Below, piece after piece: positions 1 through 7,403 of a stretch of DNA of 64,000 nt. The notes under the pieces are model-generated. The model saw only the letters and a list, made by a program, of their open reading frames with translations, was not told the origin of the DNA and searched no databases. The first letter of the stretch is position 1. Each line of letters opens with the position of its first letter. The position numbers were made by a program, and so were the translations under genes. Origin of the DNA: Streptomyces sp. NBC_01471 (GTDB lineage Bacteria > Actinomycetota > Actinomycetes > Streptomycetales > Streptomycetaceae); the NCBI RefSeq assembly GCF_041438865.1, contig NZ_CP109450.1:310001-374000 (forward strand). Direction: 5' to 3'.

Positions 1-1
1 A

Positions 2-466
2 CTGGTCTCGGCCGTGGTCGTGGTCGTGGTGGACTTTCCGGCGGAATACCGGGCTCCGATCGGCGACGATCCGCTGCCCACACTGCCGACACATTTCCCG
101 AGCATGCGCGCGATGCTGGACGCGCTCGCGTTCGTGGACGAGCCCCTGCCCTTCACCGAGAGCGCGGTGGAGGAACCGGAGGGCTGGCGGTTCCTGTGGC
201 AGGCGGACGAGATCCACGCTGCCAAGGTCGCCGTCCGAGGCGACTGGTGGGACGACTTCACCGCCGCCGGACAGCCGCTGATGGCCGTGCGGGGCGGACG
301 CAGCGCTGTCGTCCCGCCCGGGCACGCAGAGGAGATGGTCCGTCTTCGACCTGGCACAGAGGTCGTGACGATCGACGGCCACCACGACTGCTACCTCACT
401 CACCAGGCAGAACTGGGCGCGACAGTAAGGGCATTCCTCGACCGCACGGCTCCATGGGCGGTGTGA
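2..466 (+). CDS. alpha/beta hydrolase, C-terminal part (5' end outside window)
   Basis: The frame is already open at the first bases, so the gene begins upstream and only about 154 C-terminal residues are seen. The segment has the shape of an alpha/beta-hydrolase tail: a beta strand before an acid loop (GQPLMAVRGG), then IDGHHDCYL, which places a histidine where the catalytic His of the Ser-Asp/Glu-His triad is expected, and a last helix (ELGATVRAFLD). The nucleophile elbow would lie upstream. Substrate cannot be told. The internal ATG at 14 is not taken as the start because it would remove the core of the fold. Confidence 0.6.
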   Translation: MVSAVVVVVVDFPAEYRAPIGDDPLPTLPTHFPSMRAMLDALAFVDEPLPFTESAVEEPEGWRFLWQADEIHAAKVAVRGDWWDDFTAAGQPLMAVRGGRSAVVPPGHAEEMVRLRPGTEVVTIDGHHDCYLTHQAELGATVRAFLDRTAPWAV

Positions 467-825
467 CACCCGCTCCTCGACTGCCGAGAGCAACCCTTCT
501 CCAACAGATGGCCTCTCGACGGCCCCGGCCGGCAGCGTACGGCGGAGCCGACGCCCGGAAGTGCTTTCCGGCCGTCGTCGACGAGCTTCTGGAACCCGTC
601 CTCCGACTGCCCTTAAGCTCGCGCGTCCTGCCGCTCGCGGCGAGGAAGGGGCATTCACCATCTCTGCCTCCGGCACAACTCCCCTTGACTGGCTGGTGAT
701 CGCCCATGGAACTGGACGTGCTCTTGTCAGGATCAATCAGCTTCGCGACAGTACCCCTGTCGTGTTCTGCAAGGGGGGACTCAGTCCACCAGCTGTTCAG
801 TCCCCCGGGCGAAGAAGGTGGTCGT
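467..825. other. intergenic region upstream of the LGFP-repeat gene
   Basis: No convincing gene is seen in these 359 bases; the open frames on both strands have no good start or family resemblance. It must hold the terminator of the hydrolase gene and the promoter of the secreted LGFP gene. A TTGTCA box at 724-729 lies about 100 bases before that gene, but no clear -10 follows it. Confidence 0.4.
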
Positions 826-1320
826 GTGAGGTATCCCGATGCAGTCGTCCGGCCAGGGATTCAAGGCCGAATCGCCGTAGTACTTGGTCTGCTGGCCCTG
901 TTGGCCAGCGTGCTGGTCGTGTCGGCTGCGGCACCCGCGCGAGCTACCACCTACTGCGGGAAGTACGACGTCGTAGGGGACATCGAGCAGCGATACATCC
1001 AGATGGGCGGCCCCGGCGGGTCACTCGGGTGCCCCCTCACGGACGAGTTGGTCAACCCTGACGGGTTCGGACGACGAACTCAGTTCGACCACGGAACGAT
1101 CTACTGGTCCGCGCGCACTGGTGCCTGGCCGGTGTGGGGAGCCATAGGCGACTACTGGTGCAGCCAGGGCTGCGAGGCGGGATGGACCGGCTACCCCACG
1201 GGCGCCGAGTACACCGTGGGCAACGAGATCCGTCAGAACTTCCAGTGCACGGTGATTCATTTTCAGGACCTTGGCGGAGGATCCACGAGGACCTGGTCGG
1301 AGGGCAACACCTGCGCCTGA
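826..1320 (+). CDS. secreted LGFP-repeat protein
   Basis: A 164-residue exported protein. The GTG at 826 is chosen because GAAGAAGG lies just upstream and because the protein then begins with a signal peptide: a short basic stretch, a hydrophobic core (IAVVLGLLALLASVLVV) and an AxA-type cleavage site near APARA. Upstream in-frame starts would bury the signal. The mature part has two LGFP-like repeats with the pattern G-x-LG-x-P near PGGSLGCPLTD and GWTGYPTGAEYT, and four or more cysteines. LGFP repeats occur in actinobacterial cell-wall proteins and hydrolases, where they are thought to anchor to the envelope. No catalytic domain is present, so a wall-associated accessory role is the most that can be inferred. 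Confidence 0.7.
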   Translation: MRYPDAVVRPGIQGRIAVVLGLLALLASVLVVSAAAPARATTYCGKYDVVGDIEQRYIQMGGPGGSLGCPLTDELVNPDGFGRRTQFDHGTIYWSARTGAWPVWGAIGDYWCSQGCEAGWTGYPTGAEYTVGNEIRQNFQCTVIHFQDLGGGSTRTWSEGNTCA

Positions 1321-1465
1321 CAGCAGGGTTCCGGGCACGGGCCGCCGAGCACGGCGGGTGGCCCCTGTCGGGCCCGCGATCACCCACGCCTCGCTCGGCC
1401 GGGCGCCGAAATCTCGTCTGCGCAGGAGTGGGGAACTCTCGCTTCCTCGGCCGGTGGCCGAAGTC

Positions 1466-2197
1466 TCAACCGCGCTCGCGGAAGTACGCCTCCAGCTCCG
1501 CGGCCCCGGTCAGCATCGCGCGCCCACGGGTGGCCAGCCGGCCGTGCCAGTCGCACAGCGCGGCCTCCAGCGGCGCCAGCCCGCCGGCCGCACGCACCTG
1601 GGCGATCAGCGGGGCGATCTTCTCCAACAGGTAGCCTCCCCGCCGTAGTTGGTGGGCCAGCCGGGCGTCTCGTACGTCGCCCTCGTCGAAGACCCGGTAC
1701 CCGGTCCGCGGGTCACGACGCGGGCTCACCAGACCGGCGCGCTCCCATGTACGCAGCGTCGCGGGCCGGATTCCGAGCCTGTCCGCCAGCGGCCCGATGA
1801 ACGTACCGCCGGACCCGGACACCACAGCGGGCCCGGGCTCCGTGGTGCGCTCCAGGTCGCGGAGGGCGCTCTCCACGGCCTGGAGGGTCCGCCGGTCGTC
1901 GAGGAGCTGGGCGTGGCTCTCGTCGATGAGCCGGAACGCCTCATCGGCCGAGCCCTGGTTCACGGCCCGCATGACCGACGCCGATGTCCGGTGGCCATGG
2001 CCGGGCACCAGGGCGAGAAACGCGCGCAGGGCCCCCGCATGCAGCGAGGTATAGGTGCGGTAGCCGTGGGGTGTGCGACTGGCAGCCGGAAGGATGCCTG
2101 CCTCCTCGTAGTTCCTGATCGCCTGCGTGGACAGACCGTGCCCGCGCGCCAGATCAACCGGCCTGAGCCGGTCACCTCTTTGAAGGTTTCTCCCCAT
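1466..2197 (-). CDS. TioE-type transcriptional regulator with two MerR domains
   Basis: A 243-residue DNA-binding regulator. The start is set at MGRNLQRGDRLRP because the first MerR helix-turn-helix follows at once (RPVDLARGHGLSTQAIRNYEEAGIL, about residues 12-36). A second MerR-like HTH appears about residue 140 (GPLADRLGIRPATLRTWERAGLV, then TGYRVFDEGDVRDARL). Two MerR units in one chain is the layout of the TioE family known from Streptomyces and Micromonospora; ordinary MerR proteins have one and dimerise through a coiled coil. It is divergent from an erythromycin-esterase-like gene with about 58 bases between starts, so control of that gene and itself is likely. Longer upstream starts would run into the divergent gene. 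Confidence 0.8.
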   Translation of the reverse strand: MGRNLQRGDRLRPVDLARGHGLSTQAIRNYEEAGILPAASRTPHGYRTYTSLHAGALRAFLALVPGHGHRTSASVMRAVNQGSADEAFRLIDESHAQLLDDRRTLQAVESALRDLERTTEPGPAVVSGSGGTFIGPLADRLGIRPATLRTWERAGLVSPRRDPRTGYRVFDEGDVRDARLAHQLRRGGYLLEKIAPLIAQVRAAGGLAPLEAALCDWHGRLATRGRAMLTGAAELEAYFRERG

Positions 2198-2221
2198 GAG
2201 GCCCACGATATCGCGGGAAAG

Positions 2222-2253
2222 CTTCAACCGAAGGTTCAACGATACCGTTGAAG
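2222..2253. promoter_or_regulatory. candidate operator between divergent MerR-type regulator and esterase genes
   Basis: CTTCAAC at 2222-2228 and GTTGAAG at 2247-2253 form an inverted repeat, with AAGGTTCAAC (2231-2240) between them. The right arm ends two bases before the ATG of the plus-strand gene. Position in the short divergent spacer fits binding by the MerR-type protein; this is inferred only from symmetry and location. Confidence 0.45.
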
Positions 2254-2255
2254 GC

Positions 2256-3476
2256 ATGGCTACTGACATCAAGGGAACGGCCCATGCCGTAGAGGCTTCC
2301 GCCGTCATGAGGCTGCTGCCGGGCCGGCCTCGGCTGCTCGCCCTGGGCGAGCCCACCCACGGCGAGGACACTCTGCTCGACCTGCGCAACGAGCTCTTCC
2401 GGCAGCTTGTCGAGCAGGAGGGCTACCGGACGATCGCGGTCGAGAGCGACTGCATGATGGGCCTGGTCGTCGACGACTACGTCACCGCTGGCACGGGCAC
2501 TCTCGACGACGTCATGGAGCGGGGAATCAGCCACGGCTGGGGCACCTCCGCGGCCAACCGCGAGCTCGTGCGCTGGATGCGCGCCTGCAACGTCCGCGCC
2601 GACAGCGACGGCCGGCCCGTCTCCGAGCGGCTCCGCTTCGCAGGTTTCGACGGCCCGCTGGAGATCACCCACGCCGCGAGCCCCCGGCAGGCCCTCACGG
2701 CACTCCACGGTTACCTCGCGGCCGGGGTGGACACGGACCTGCTCCCCTGCACCGCGGACACGCTCGACCGGCTGCTCGGCGCCGACGGCCGGTGGACCGA
2801 TCCCGCCGCGATGACGGACCCGTCCCGGTCCACGGGGCAGTCGGCCGAGGCCGGCCAACTGCGGCTGCTCGCCGATGATCTGGTCGCACTGCTCGACCAG
2901 CAGACGCCGCATCTGCTCGCGACGGCCTCGCGGGACGACTGGGACCGGGCGCACCTGTACGGGCGTACCGCGACCGGCCTGCTGCGGTACCACCACTGGA
3001 TGGCCGACACCTCACCGGCCCGCATGACGCGGCTGTGCGCACTGCGGGACCAGATGATGGCCCACAACCTCCTCGCCGTCGCTGTCCGGGGCCCGGCACT
3101 CGTCCACGCCCACAACTCCCATCTGCAGAGGGAGAAGAGCACGATGCAGACGTGGCAGGGGCCGGTGGAGTGGTGGAGCGCGGGTGCGCTGGTGAGTGCC
3201 CGGCTCGGCGAGGAGTACGCGTTCATGGCCACGGCCCTCGGCACGATCCAGCACCAGGGGGTGGACACGCCGCCGCCGGACACCCTCGAAGGGCTCCTGT
3301 ATGCCTTCCCGGAAGACCGATGCGTCATCGATACCCCTCGGCTGGCCACCGCCCTCGGTGACACACGGCCCGCACCCCGCGTATCCCCCTGGTTCGGTTA
3401 CGCCCCGCTCGACCCGGCCCACCTGGCGGACAGCGACGGCGTCGTGTTCGTCAAGGACGTGGCGCGGGGACAGTAG
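2256..3476 (+). CDS. erythromycin esterase family protein
   Basis: A 406-residue protein of the Ere-like family. The N-terminal signature is clear: RPRLLALGEPTHGEDTLLDL, with the Glu and His of GE-x-x-H that act in macrolide ring opening in EreB, followed by YRTIAVESD. Later segments (GFDGPLEI; LVHAHNSHLQREKS) also match the family. The ATG at 2256 gives the usual length; the in-frame ATG at 2196 lies in the operator region. Many Streptomyces members of this family have no proven macrolide activity, so the substrate is open. The gene is divergent from the double-MerR regulator, which would make it inducible by a small molecule. No signal peptide; cytoplasmic. Confidence 0.8.
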   Translation: MATDIKGTAHAVEASAVMRLLPGRPRLLALGEPTHGEDTLLDLRNELFRQLVEQEGYRTIAVESDCMMGLVVDDYVTAGTGTLDDVMERGISHGWGTSAANRELVRWMRACNVRADSDGRPVSERLRFAGFDGPLEITHAASPRQALTALHGYLAAGVDTDLLPCTADTLDRLLGADGRWTDPAAMTDPSRSTGQSAEAGQLRLLADDLVALLDQQTPHLLATASRDDWDRAHLYGRTATGLLRYHHWMADTSPARMTRLCALRDQMMAHNLLAVAVRGPALVHAHNSHLQREKSTMQTWQGPVEWWSAGALVSARLGEEYAFMATALGTIQHQGVDTPPPDTLEGLLYAFPEDRCVIDTPRLATALGDTRPAPRVSPWFGYAPLDPAHLADSDGVVFVKDVARGQ

Positions 3477-3661
3477 ATCAGGCCGGGGGGAGCGGATCGG
3501 ACTGGCCAGCGGCGCCGGGCCACCGTTCGCACGCCCGTAGGTGTAGCCACCACCGACCTTCGGTCAAGCAGCACCGTCCCACCCCAAGTGGTCACCCCGC
3601 GGTTGTGCCTGCTCCGGGGACAGCGGATTCTGGAGGGGATGAACGGGGCTGATGTGGCGCC

Positions 3662-6058
3662 ATGACTGCATGGAACACGGAGCAAGGTGGCGACTTTCGT
3701 GGTCCCCTCGACGTCACCAGGGCGGCCACGGCGGTCGTCGACGCCCAGGACTCGGTCATCGGATGGAGCTCCGCGGCGGAGCGGCTCTTCGGTTACCAAC
3801 CGCACGAGATCGTCGGCCGGCCCCTGGCCGCCTTCCTGTCACCCGACCCGGCGCCCTCTGCGCCTCCGCTCCCTCCCCTGCTCCGTGGAAACGAGATCCG
3901 CGTCGCCCGGCACCGTGACGGGCACGAGCTGATCGTCGCCACCACGGCATGTCCCCTCCCGGGCGCGGGATCGGCGGAGCGCGTCCTCGTGGCGACGGAG
4001 CTGAAGGATCTCCGGCTGTGGGAGTCCCAGCTGGCCCTGTTGCACGGCTTGGCCACCCAGTCACCCGTCGGCCTGGCCATCTACGACACCGACCTCCACC
4101 TGACCTGGTGCAACGCGGCGTACGAACAGGAGATCGGACGACCGTTCGCCGAGTTCCGCGGCTCTCGGCCCGACGACATGTACTCCGAGGGAAGATTCGT
4201 GACCATGGGGCACCCGCCCACTCTCGACGCGGTCATGCGTCACGTACTGGACACCGGAGAACCATGTCTGGACCTGCACTTCCTGGGCCGGCCACCCAGC
4301 GACCCGGAAACGGACCACCTCTGGTCCTGCGCCTACTACCGGCTGCAGGACGCTGACGGACACGTATTCGGAGTGTGCGAGGACGCATTCGACATCTCCG
4401 ATCGTTACAGAGCCCAGCGGCGGCTGGCCCTGCTCGTCGAGGCAGGCCGCGGCATCGGCACCGCCCTCGATGTGGTGGTCACTGCGGAGAAGATCACCGA
4501 GGTGGCGGTACCGGAGTTCGCCGCCACGGTCACGGTCGACATTTCGAGGGCGGTGCTGGAGGGCGAGGTGCCGGCCAGCAGCGACTCGGCGGTGATGTCC
4601 CTGGTGCGGGTCGCCCGCCGCTCGGCCGGGGAAGCCGGCCAGGAGAAGCCTGGACGGCAGCCCCCTCCCCTGGTGAACCACCCGCCCGCGGAGTACCCGT
4701 CCGGCTCGCCGCAGTACCGCAGCCTCTCGTCCGGCGGGCTCGTGCTCGACGGCGCGGCCCTGGTCGTGCCGTTGCGGACCGGAAACAGCATGCTGGGACT
4801 CGTCACCTTCATCCGCGACGCCACGTCGGCCACCTTCGACAGCGGCGAGGTGGCACTGGCAGACGAGTTGGCCGCCCGTACGGCGGTGTCCATCGACAAC
4901 GCCCGCCGCTTCACCCGTGAACGCACCGCCGCCCTGGCCCTCCAGCGCCAGTTGCTGCCGCAGCACGTGCCGCAGCAGTCGGCGGTCGACCTGGCCTATC
5001 GCTACCTGCCCACCGACGACGTGACAGGGGTCGGCGGTGACTGGTTCGACGTCATCCCCCTGTCCGGAACCAGGGTCGGACTCGTGGTCGGGGACGTGGT
5101 CGGCCATGGCCTGCAGGCGGCCGCCACCATGGGACGGCTGCGTACGACCGTACGTGCCTTCGCCCAGTTGGACATGGATCCCGTCGAGCTGCTGTCACGG
5201 CTCGACGATCTGGTGGGACAGTCGGCGGAGGAGCAGGGGGGCGAGCTGGGCCCACCCGACGGCATCTACACCGATGTGACCACCGGAGCGACGTGTCTCT
5301 ACGCGGTCTACGACCCGGTCTCGCGACACTGCGTCATGGCCAGGGCCGGACATGTGCCGCCGGCGGTCGTCGACCCGGACGGCCGGGTGTCCTTCCCGGA
5401 CCTGCCGGCCGGCCCGCCCCTGGGCCTCGGCGGGCTGCCGTTCGAGTCCATGGAGATCGAGCTGCCGGTGGGCAGCCTGCTCGCTCTCTTCACCGACGGC
5501 CTGGTCGAGGCCCGCGACCGCGACATCGATCAGGGACTCGACACTCTGGGACGTGTACTCGGCGACCGCCACGCATCACTTGAGGAACTGTGCGACCGGG
5601 CGGTGGCAGAACTCCTGCCGGACGGGACAACGGCGGACGACACCGCCCTGCTGCTCGTCCGCACCCGCGAACTCGACGCTTCCCGGGTCGCCGAATGGGA
5701 GCTGCCCGCAGAACCGGTCGCCGTGGGCCGTGCCCGGGACCTGGCCACCGAACAGCTGCGCCACTGGGGACTCGATGAGTTGTGCTTCGCGACCGAGCTC
5801 ATCGTCAGCGAGCTGGTGACCAACGCGGTCAGGTACGCCGAAGGACCGCTCCACGTACGCCTCATCCGCGACCGCACTCTCCTGTGCGAGGTCGCGGATA
5901 CCGGCCACACCTCGCCGCACCTGCGCCACAGCAGCGAGGAGGACGAAGGCGGGCGCGGCCTGTTCATCGTCGCGCAACTCGTCCAGAGATGGGGAACGCG
6001 CTACACCCGCTCCGGAAAAACCATCTGGACCGAACAGGCCTTCCCTGAGACGGGATGA
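3662..6058 (+). CDS. PAS/GAF sensor SpoIIE-family serine phosphatase with C-terminal anti-sigma-like ATPase domain
   Basis: A 798-residue signalling protein with no membrane segment. Domains in order: PAS about 15-120 (WSSAAERLFGY), second PAS about 130-250 (TPVGLAIYDTDLHLTWCNAAYEQ-like region), GAF about 255-420 ending in ELAARTAVSIDNARRF, PP2C/SpoIIE phosphatase about 435-650 with the metal-binding Asp pattern GGDWFDVIPL, VVGDVVGHG, LFTDGLVEAR and DDTALLLV, and a GHKL ATPase about 665-795 (N box ELVTNAVRYA, G1 VADTG, G2 GGRGLFIVAQL). This layout couples a switch kinase and a phosphatase acting on STAS-type anti-anti-sigma factors, as in many Streptomyces stress regulators. It stands alone, with no sigma factor or STAS gene next to it. 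Confidence 0.9.
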   Translation: MTAWNTEQGGDFRGPLDVTRAATAVVDAQDSVIGWSSAAERLFGYQPHEIVGRPLAAFLSPDPAPSAPPLPPLLRGNEIRVARHRDGHELIVATTACPLPGAGSAERVLVATELKDLRLWESQLALLHGLATQSPVGLAIYDTDLHLTWCNAAYEQEIGRPFAEFRGSRPDDMYSEGRFVTMGHPPTLDAVMRHVLDTGEPCLDLHFLGRPPSDPETDHLWSCAYYRLQDADGHVFGVCEDAFDISDRYRAQRRLALLVEAGRGIGTALDVVVTAEKITEVAVPEFAATVTVDISRAVLEGEVPASSDSAVMSLVRVARRSAGEAGQEKPGRQPPPLVNHPPAEYPSGSPQYRSLSSGGLVLDGAALVVPLRTGNSMLGLVTFIRDATSATFDSGEVALADELAARTAVSIDNARRFTRERTAALALQRQLLPQHVPQQSAVDLAYRYLPTDDVTGVGGDWFDVIPLSGTRVGLVVGDVVGHGLQAAATMGRLRTTVRAFAQLDMDPVELLSRLDDLVGQSAEEQGGELGPPDGIYTDVTTGATCLYAVYDPVSRHCVMARAGHVPPAVVDPDGRVSFPDLPAGPPLGLGGLPFESMEIELPVGSLLALFTDGLVEARDRDIDQGLDTLGRVLGDRHASLEELCDRAVAELLPDGTTADDTALLLVRTRELDASRVAEWELPAEPVAVGRARDLATEQLRHWGLDELCFATELIVSELVTNAVRYAEGPLHVRLIRDRTLLCEVADTGHTSPHLRHSSEEDEGGRGLFIVAQLVQRWGTRYTRSGKTIWTEQAFPETG

Positions 6059-6158
6059 GACCACCGACGGCTGGAGATGCACCGCCGGCTGCCGGGGCTG
6101 TCCGCTCAATGGCCGCGCCGGCGAGCGGACAGCCCCGCGCACATTGCCTGTGCCGGAA

Positions 6159-6206
6159 CCTGGGCCTGGGCCTGGGCCTGGGCCTGGGCCTGGGCCTGGG
6201 CCTGGG
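6159..6206. repeat. tandem hexanucleotide repeat (CCTGGG)8
   Basis: Eight perfect head-to-tail copies of CCTGGG occupy the spacer between two convergent genes, ending three bases from the PEBP stop codon. Such perfect short repeats can change copy number by slippage. It lies outside coding sequence, so any effect would be on mRNA 3' ends or termination. Confidence 0.9.
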
Positions 6207-6208
6207 AG

Positions 6209-6781
6209 TCAGCGTTCGAAGACACCGGTCAGCCGGCCGCGATCGAGGACGGCTGCCGTGATGGCGGGCAGGAGGGCGCGGGGCCGTGCCCGGTCCACCG
6301 GCGTTGTGCCGGGGCCGCTGTCCACGGGGGCCGAGAGGGCGAACAGCTGGAAGACGTAGCGGTGTGGCCCGTGGCCCTTGATGGGCGCGGGACCGTGGTA
6401 CCCGCGCCCGATGGTGGACCGCAGCACCCGCACGCCGGGGCCGGGCTGTTTCGCGGCCAGGGCGCCGGGCTCCAGCTGTCCGGCTGCCGGGTCGATCAGG
6501 GCGAGGCAGTGCACGGCGGGTCTGCTTGTGGGGACGTCGATGTCCTCGACGACCAGGAGGAGCTGTGCGGTGCCGGACGGAGGTGAACTCCAGGCCAGGT
6601 GAGGCGACCGGTCGTCACCGCCGACGTGCTTCGCGCAGTGCTCCAGCGGCATGGAGCCGCCGTCGCTGAACTGCCGGCTGGTGAGGGTCAGCAGCTCGGG
6701 GCCCTGCAGGTTGGGCAGGTTCCACGCGGTGTGGGTCCCGCCTGCTCTGCGGTTCTTCAGGAGTCGGCCGAGCAGAGTCAT
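6209..6781 (-). CDS. YbhB/YbcL-type phosphatidylethanolamine-binding (PEBP) family protein
   Basis: A 190-residue protein of the Raf-kinase-inhibitor-like family. Diagnostic stretches are FSDGGSMPLEHC, DDRSPHLAWSSPP, VEDIDVPTS and GYHGPAPIKGHGPHRYVFQLFAL, the last holding the GPxxxxGxHxYxF core of the anion pocket. Bacterial PEBPs bind small anionic ligands; no enzymatic role is established. The ATG overlaps the stop of the isochorismatase-like gene by 4 bp (ATGA), so the two are probably translationally coupled as the last members of the MarR-led operon. The N-terminal segment before TSRQFSDGG is longer than in YbhB. Confidence 0.85.
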   Translation of the reverse strand: MTLLGRLLKNRRAGGTHTAWNLPNLQGPELLTLTSRQFSDGGSMPLEHCAKHVGGDDRSPHLAWSSPPSGTAQLLLVVEDIDVPTSRPAVHCLALIDPAAGQLEPGALAAKQPGPGVRVLRSTIGRGYHGPAPIKGHGPHRYVFQLFALSAPVDSGPGTTPVDRARPRALLPAITAAVLDRGRLTGVFER

Positions 6782-7344
6782 CGGGTTGCCTCGATCCTGT
6801 CGACGACCTCGGCCGTGGTGGCGGTTTCGCCGAGCTTGGGGAAGACGCGCTCGATGCTGTGGCGGTGGGCGTCGGCATCGGGGTCGGTCATGGCGTCGGT
6901 GGCCAGGACGACGTGGTAGCCGTAGTCGGAGGCCGAACGTGCGGTCGACTCGACGCCTGCACTGGTCGAGATGCCGGCGAGCACGGTCTGGGTGACTCCC
7001 AGATCCCGCAGGAGGGTGTCGAGGCCGGTGTCGTGGAACGCGCTGCGCCGCCGCTTGGTGATCAGGTGGTCGGTCGGCCGGACATCGAGTTCGTCGATGA
7101 GGTCGGCCCAGCCGGCCGGCAGTGCGGCGCTGCTTCCGGACCACCCGGCCTCGGTGCGCCCCGGCGCGCGTCCGGTGACGTTGACCAGGACCACGGGCAG
7201 GCCGTGCCGCCGGAATTCGCCGGCCAGGTGGGCCGCCTGCTTGACGACGGCGGTGACCTGACTGTCCGTGTGGGCCGAGACGATGCCCTTCTGCAGGTCG
7301 ACCACGACCAGCGCGGCCGTGGGATCGATCGTTGTCAGTGCCAT
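6778..7344 (-). CDS. isochorismatase-fold protein lacking the nucleophile cysteine
   Basis: A 188-residue Rossmann-like hydrolase-fold protein. It shows the strand with the conserved Asp (ALVVVDLQKG, D16), the conserved Lys (LITKRRRSAFHDT) and the motif near the active-site turn (LAGISTSAGVESTARSA). In cysteine hydrolases such as nicotinamidase or N-carbamoylsarcosine amidohydrolase that turn holds a catalytic Cys; here the position reads Gly/Ser, as in true isochorismatases (PhzD, EntB), which need no nucleophile. The enzyme may hydrolyse a vinyl ether, or the family label may mislead. It lies between an MFS exporter gene (59-base gap) and a PEBP gene (4-bp overlap) in a MarR-led operon. Confidence 0.85.
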   Translation of the reverse strand: MALTTIDPTAALVVVDLQKGIVSAHTDSQVTAVVKQAAHLAGEFRRHGLPVVLVNVTGRAPGRTEAGWSGSSAALPAGWADLIDELDVRPTDHLITKRRRSAFHDTGLDTLLRDLGVTQTVLAGISTSAGVESTARSASDYGYHVVLATDAMTDPDADAHRHSIERVFPKLGETATTAEVVDRIEATR

Positions 7345-7403
7345 GTCGCTTGTCTCTCCTGTGGATGTCGGCTTGTTGACGGGGCCGGGACGGTGAGGTG
7401 GTG

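Noticed and set aside
561..1061. 166-residue plus-strand frame
   Set aside because: It overlaps the LGFP gene, which has a signal peptide and a good start; this frame has no features.
6159..6206. CRISPR-like repeat
   Set aside because: The units are 6 bp with no spacers; it is a simple tandem repeat.
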